Origin: an uncultured Allomuricauda sp.
Lineage (GTDB): Bacteria > Bacteroidota > Bacteroidia > Flavobacteriales > Flavobacteriaceae
Length of the DNA stretch: 6,401 nucleotides
NCBI GenBank assembly: GCA_937911965.1
Contig: CALDPL010000227.1
Coordinates: 1 to 6,401, forward strand
Direction: 5' to 3'
The position numbers were made by a program, and so were the translations under genes. This document shows positions 5,660 through 6,401 of this stretch, one piece after another (within the stretch, counting starts at the first letter, position 1; every line of letters begins with the position of its first letter). The notes beneath the pieces are model-generated. The model worked only from the letters and a program-made list of their open reading frames with translations, was not told the DNA's origin and made no database searches.

Positions 5660-6401
5660 TTATTGAGCGATAGTAAACTTAACTAACTGCTGTTGTGCAC
5701 CGGCCTCAACCCTCAACACATATAATCCTGCAGGTGCCTTATCACTGATATTTATATCATGATGCAGTTCGCCATTGCCTGGATTTACTTCGGCACTGTA
5801 CACCACCTGGCCTATTGCATTAATAACAGACATAGATACTGTATTACTCATTATCCCTTCAGCATTAATTGTAAAGTTGCCTTTGTTTGGGTTGGGAGAC
5901 AAAGTAAATATATCTATTGCACGCGCTACATCTGCTACACTTGTAGTGGCCTCGCGGCTGGTTACAAATTTAGGCTCTGCACAATCGCGGCTGGATAACA
6001 TGCTTACAGTTACTTTATCCCACGGCTTCAAATCGGTAGCCATGTAAGACTGACCTGTTTCGCCCGGTAACAGTTTACCGTTTACGTACCAGTTAAATTT
6101 AGGGTTAGCACCTCCATTCTTAGGGTCTGCAATGAAGGTATAGGAATTTCCACCATTATAATTTGCAGTTAATCCTACCTCTGCAATCAAGGTAGTCACG
6201 ATAGAGAATTGTATACCCGGGCTTTTACTTTCAAAAACACATAGCGCACTACTGATGAACCTGCATTCAACAATATCTCCATGATCTAATGAAGTTGTTT
6301 TCAATGTAGCTTTAGTTTCGCCGGGAAGCTCTAATCCGTTTACCAACCACCTGTATTGGGGCGTAGGCCCACCTTTAGTATATGCTGAATGAAATACTAC
6401 T
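5660..6401 (-). CDS. Secreted/surface protein with Ig-like repeats and T9SS type A sorting domain (C-terminal 246 residues; 5' end off right edge)
   Basis: The frame is open from the right edge to the TAA at 5660, giving 246 visible residues; the true start lies outside the window. An internal TTG at 6344-6346 is not credible as a start because it falls within a conserved repeat (WLVNG). The visible part has two repeats of an Ig-like/adhesin-type module (residues 1-54 and 87-140). A C-terminal sorting domain at about 165-246 follows: LSPNPNKGNFTI (167-178), VINAIGQVVYSAEV (192-205), DINISDKAPAGLYVLRVEAG (215-234), and the final strand LVKFTIAQ. Such domains direct export through the outer membrane by the Bacteroidota type IX system, after Sec export by an N-terminal signal that should lie upstream. 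The biological role, such as adhesion or hydrolysis, would be set by the missing N-terminal part. GC content is about 42%, well below the roughly 55% of the genes to the left. A terminator follows the stop. Confidence 0.92.
   Translation of the reverse strand, partial: VVFHSAYTKGGPTPQYRWLVNGLELPGETKATLKTTSLDHGDIVECRFISSALCVFESKSPGIQFSIVTTLIAEVGLTANYNGGNSYTFIADPKNGGANPKFNWYVNGKLLPGETGQSYMATDLKPWDKVTVSMLSSRDCAEPKFVTSREATTSVADVARAIDIFTLSPNPNKGNFTINAEGIMSNTVSMSVINAIGQVVYSAEVNPGNGELHHDINISDKAPAGLYVLRVEAGAQQQLVKFTIAQ
5981..6400 (-). repeat. Two tandem Ig-like protein repeats, period 86 residues (258 bp)
   Basis: Visible residues 1-54 (6400-6239) and 87-140 (6142-5981) align without gaps at a constant offset of 86. 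By hand count 20 of 54 positions are identical, including GG, P, W.VNG, LPGET, D.V, SS and a closing Cys. The pattern (W.VNG....GET...... L...D.V......S..C) resembles repeats seen in many large secreted Bacteroidota proteins. The first copy is cut by the window edge, so more copies may lie upstream. The DNA is diverged, so the duplication is old. Confidence 0.8.

Noticed and set aside
6344..6346. TTG as a start codon for the right-edge gene
   Set aside because: The frame stays open upstream to the window end and the codon lies inside a conserved repeat (W-L-V-N-G), so the gene is cut by the window, not started here.

Overview
The window looks like Bacteroidota DNA. The gene at the right edge ends in a type IX secretion (T9SS) C-terminal sorting domain, which is restricted to that phylum. 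The other genes also fit: translation signals are weak, and one gene start is preceded by an octamer matching the Bacteroidota -7 element TAnnTTTG. All five genes lie on the minus strand, so transcription runs from right to left.

Layout in transcription order. (1) 5660-6401: the C-terminal 246 residues of a secreted or surface protein with two Ig-like/adhesin-type repeats and a T9SS sorting domain, followed by a strong intrinsic terminator at 5578-5616. (2) About 5256-5577: a gene-free, very AT-rich spacer (about 24% GC by hand count). (3) 3843-5255: a three-part metallo-beta-lactamase/rhodanese/rhodanese protein with the architecture of CstB-type persulfide dioxygenases. (4) 3662-3842: a 181-bp gap holding a 14-bp imperfect hairpin and a possible promoter. 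(5) 3661 down to 1: a complete tripartite efflux set of a TolC-family outer-membrane factor, a lipoprotein membrane-fusion adaptor, and the N-terminal 414 residues of an RND inner-membrane permease that runs off the left edge. The outer-membrane factor and adaptor genes overlap by 4 bp, and adaptor and permease are 15 bp apart, so these three are almost certainly one operon.

The efflux proteins should assemble into one envelope-spanning, proton-driven pump; its substrate cannot be read from the sequence. The persulfide dioxygenase-like gene just upstream on the same strand raises the possibility that pump and sulfur detoxification are co-regulated or functionally linked. That is inference from position only.

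Base composition is not uniform. The four genes from 1 to 5255 are about 53-60% GC in hand-counted samples, the spacer about 24%, and the right-edge gene about 42%. The left block resembles a high-GC Flavobacteriaceae-like genome and the right-edge gene resembles proteins of lower-GC Bacteroidota such as Chitinophagaceae. The change near 5256 could be recent horizontal transfer, a genomic-island edge, or a chimeric assembly join. No RNA genes, CRISPR arrays, transposases or IS ends were recognised.
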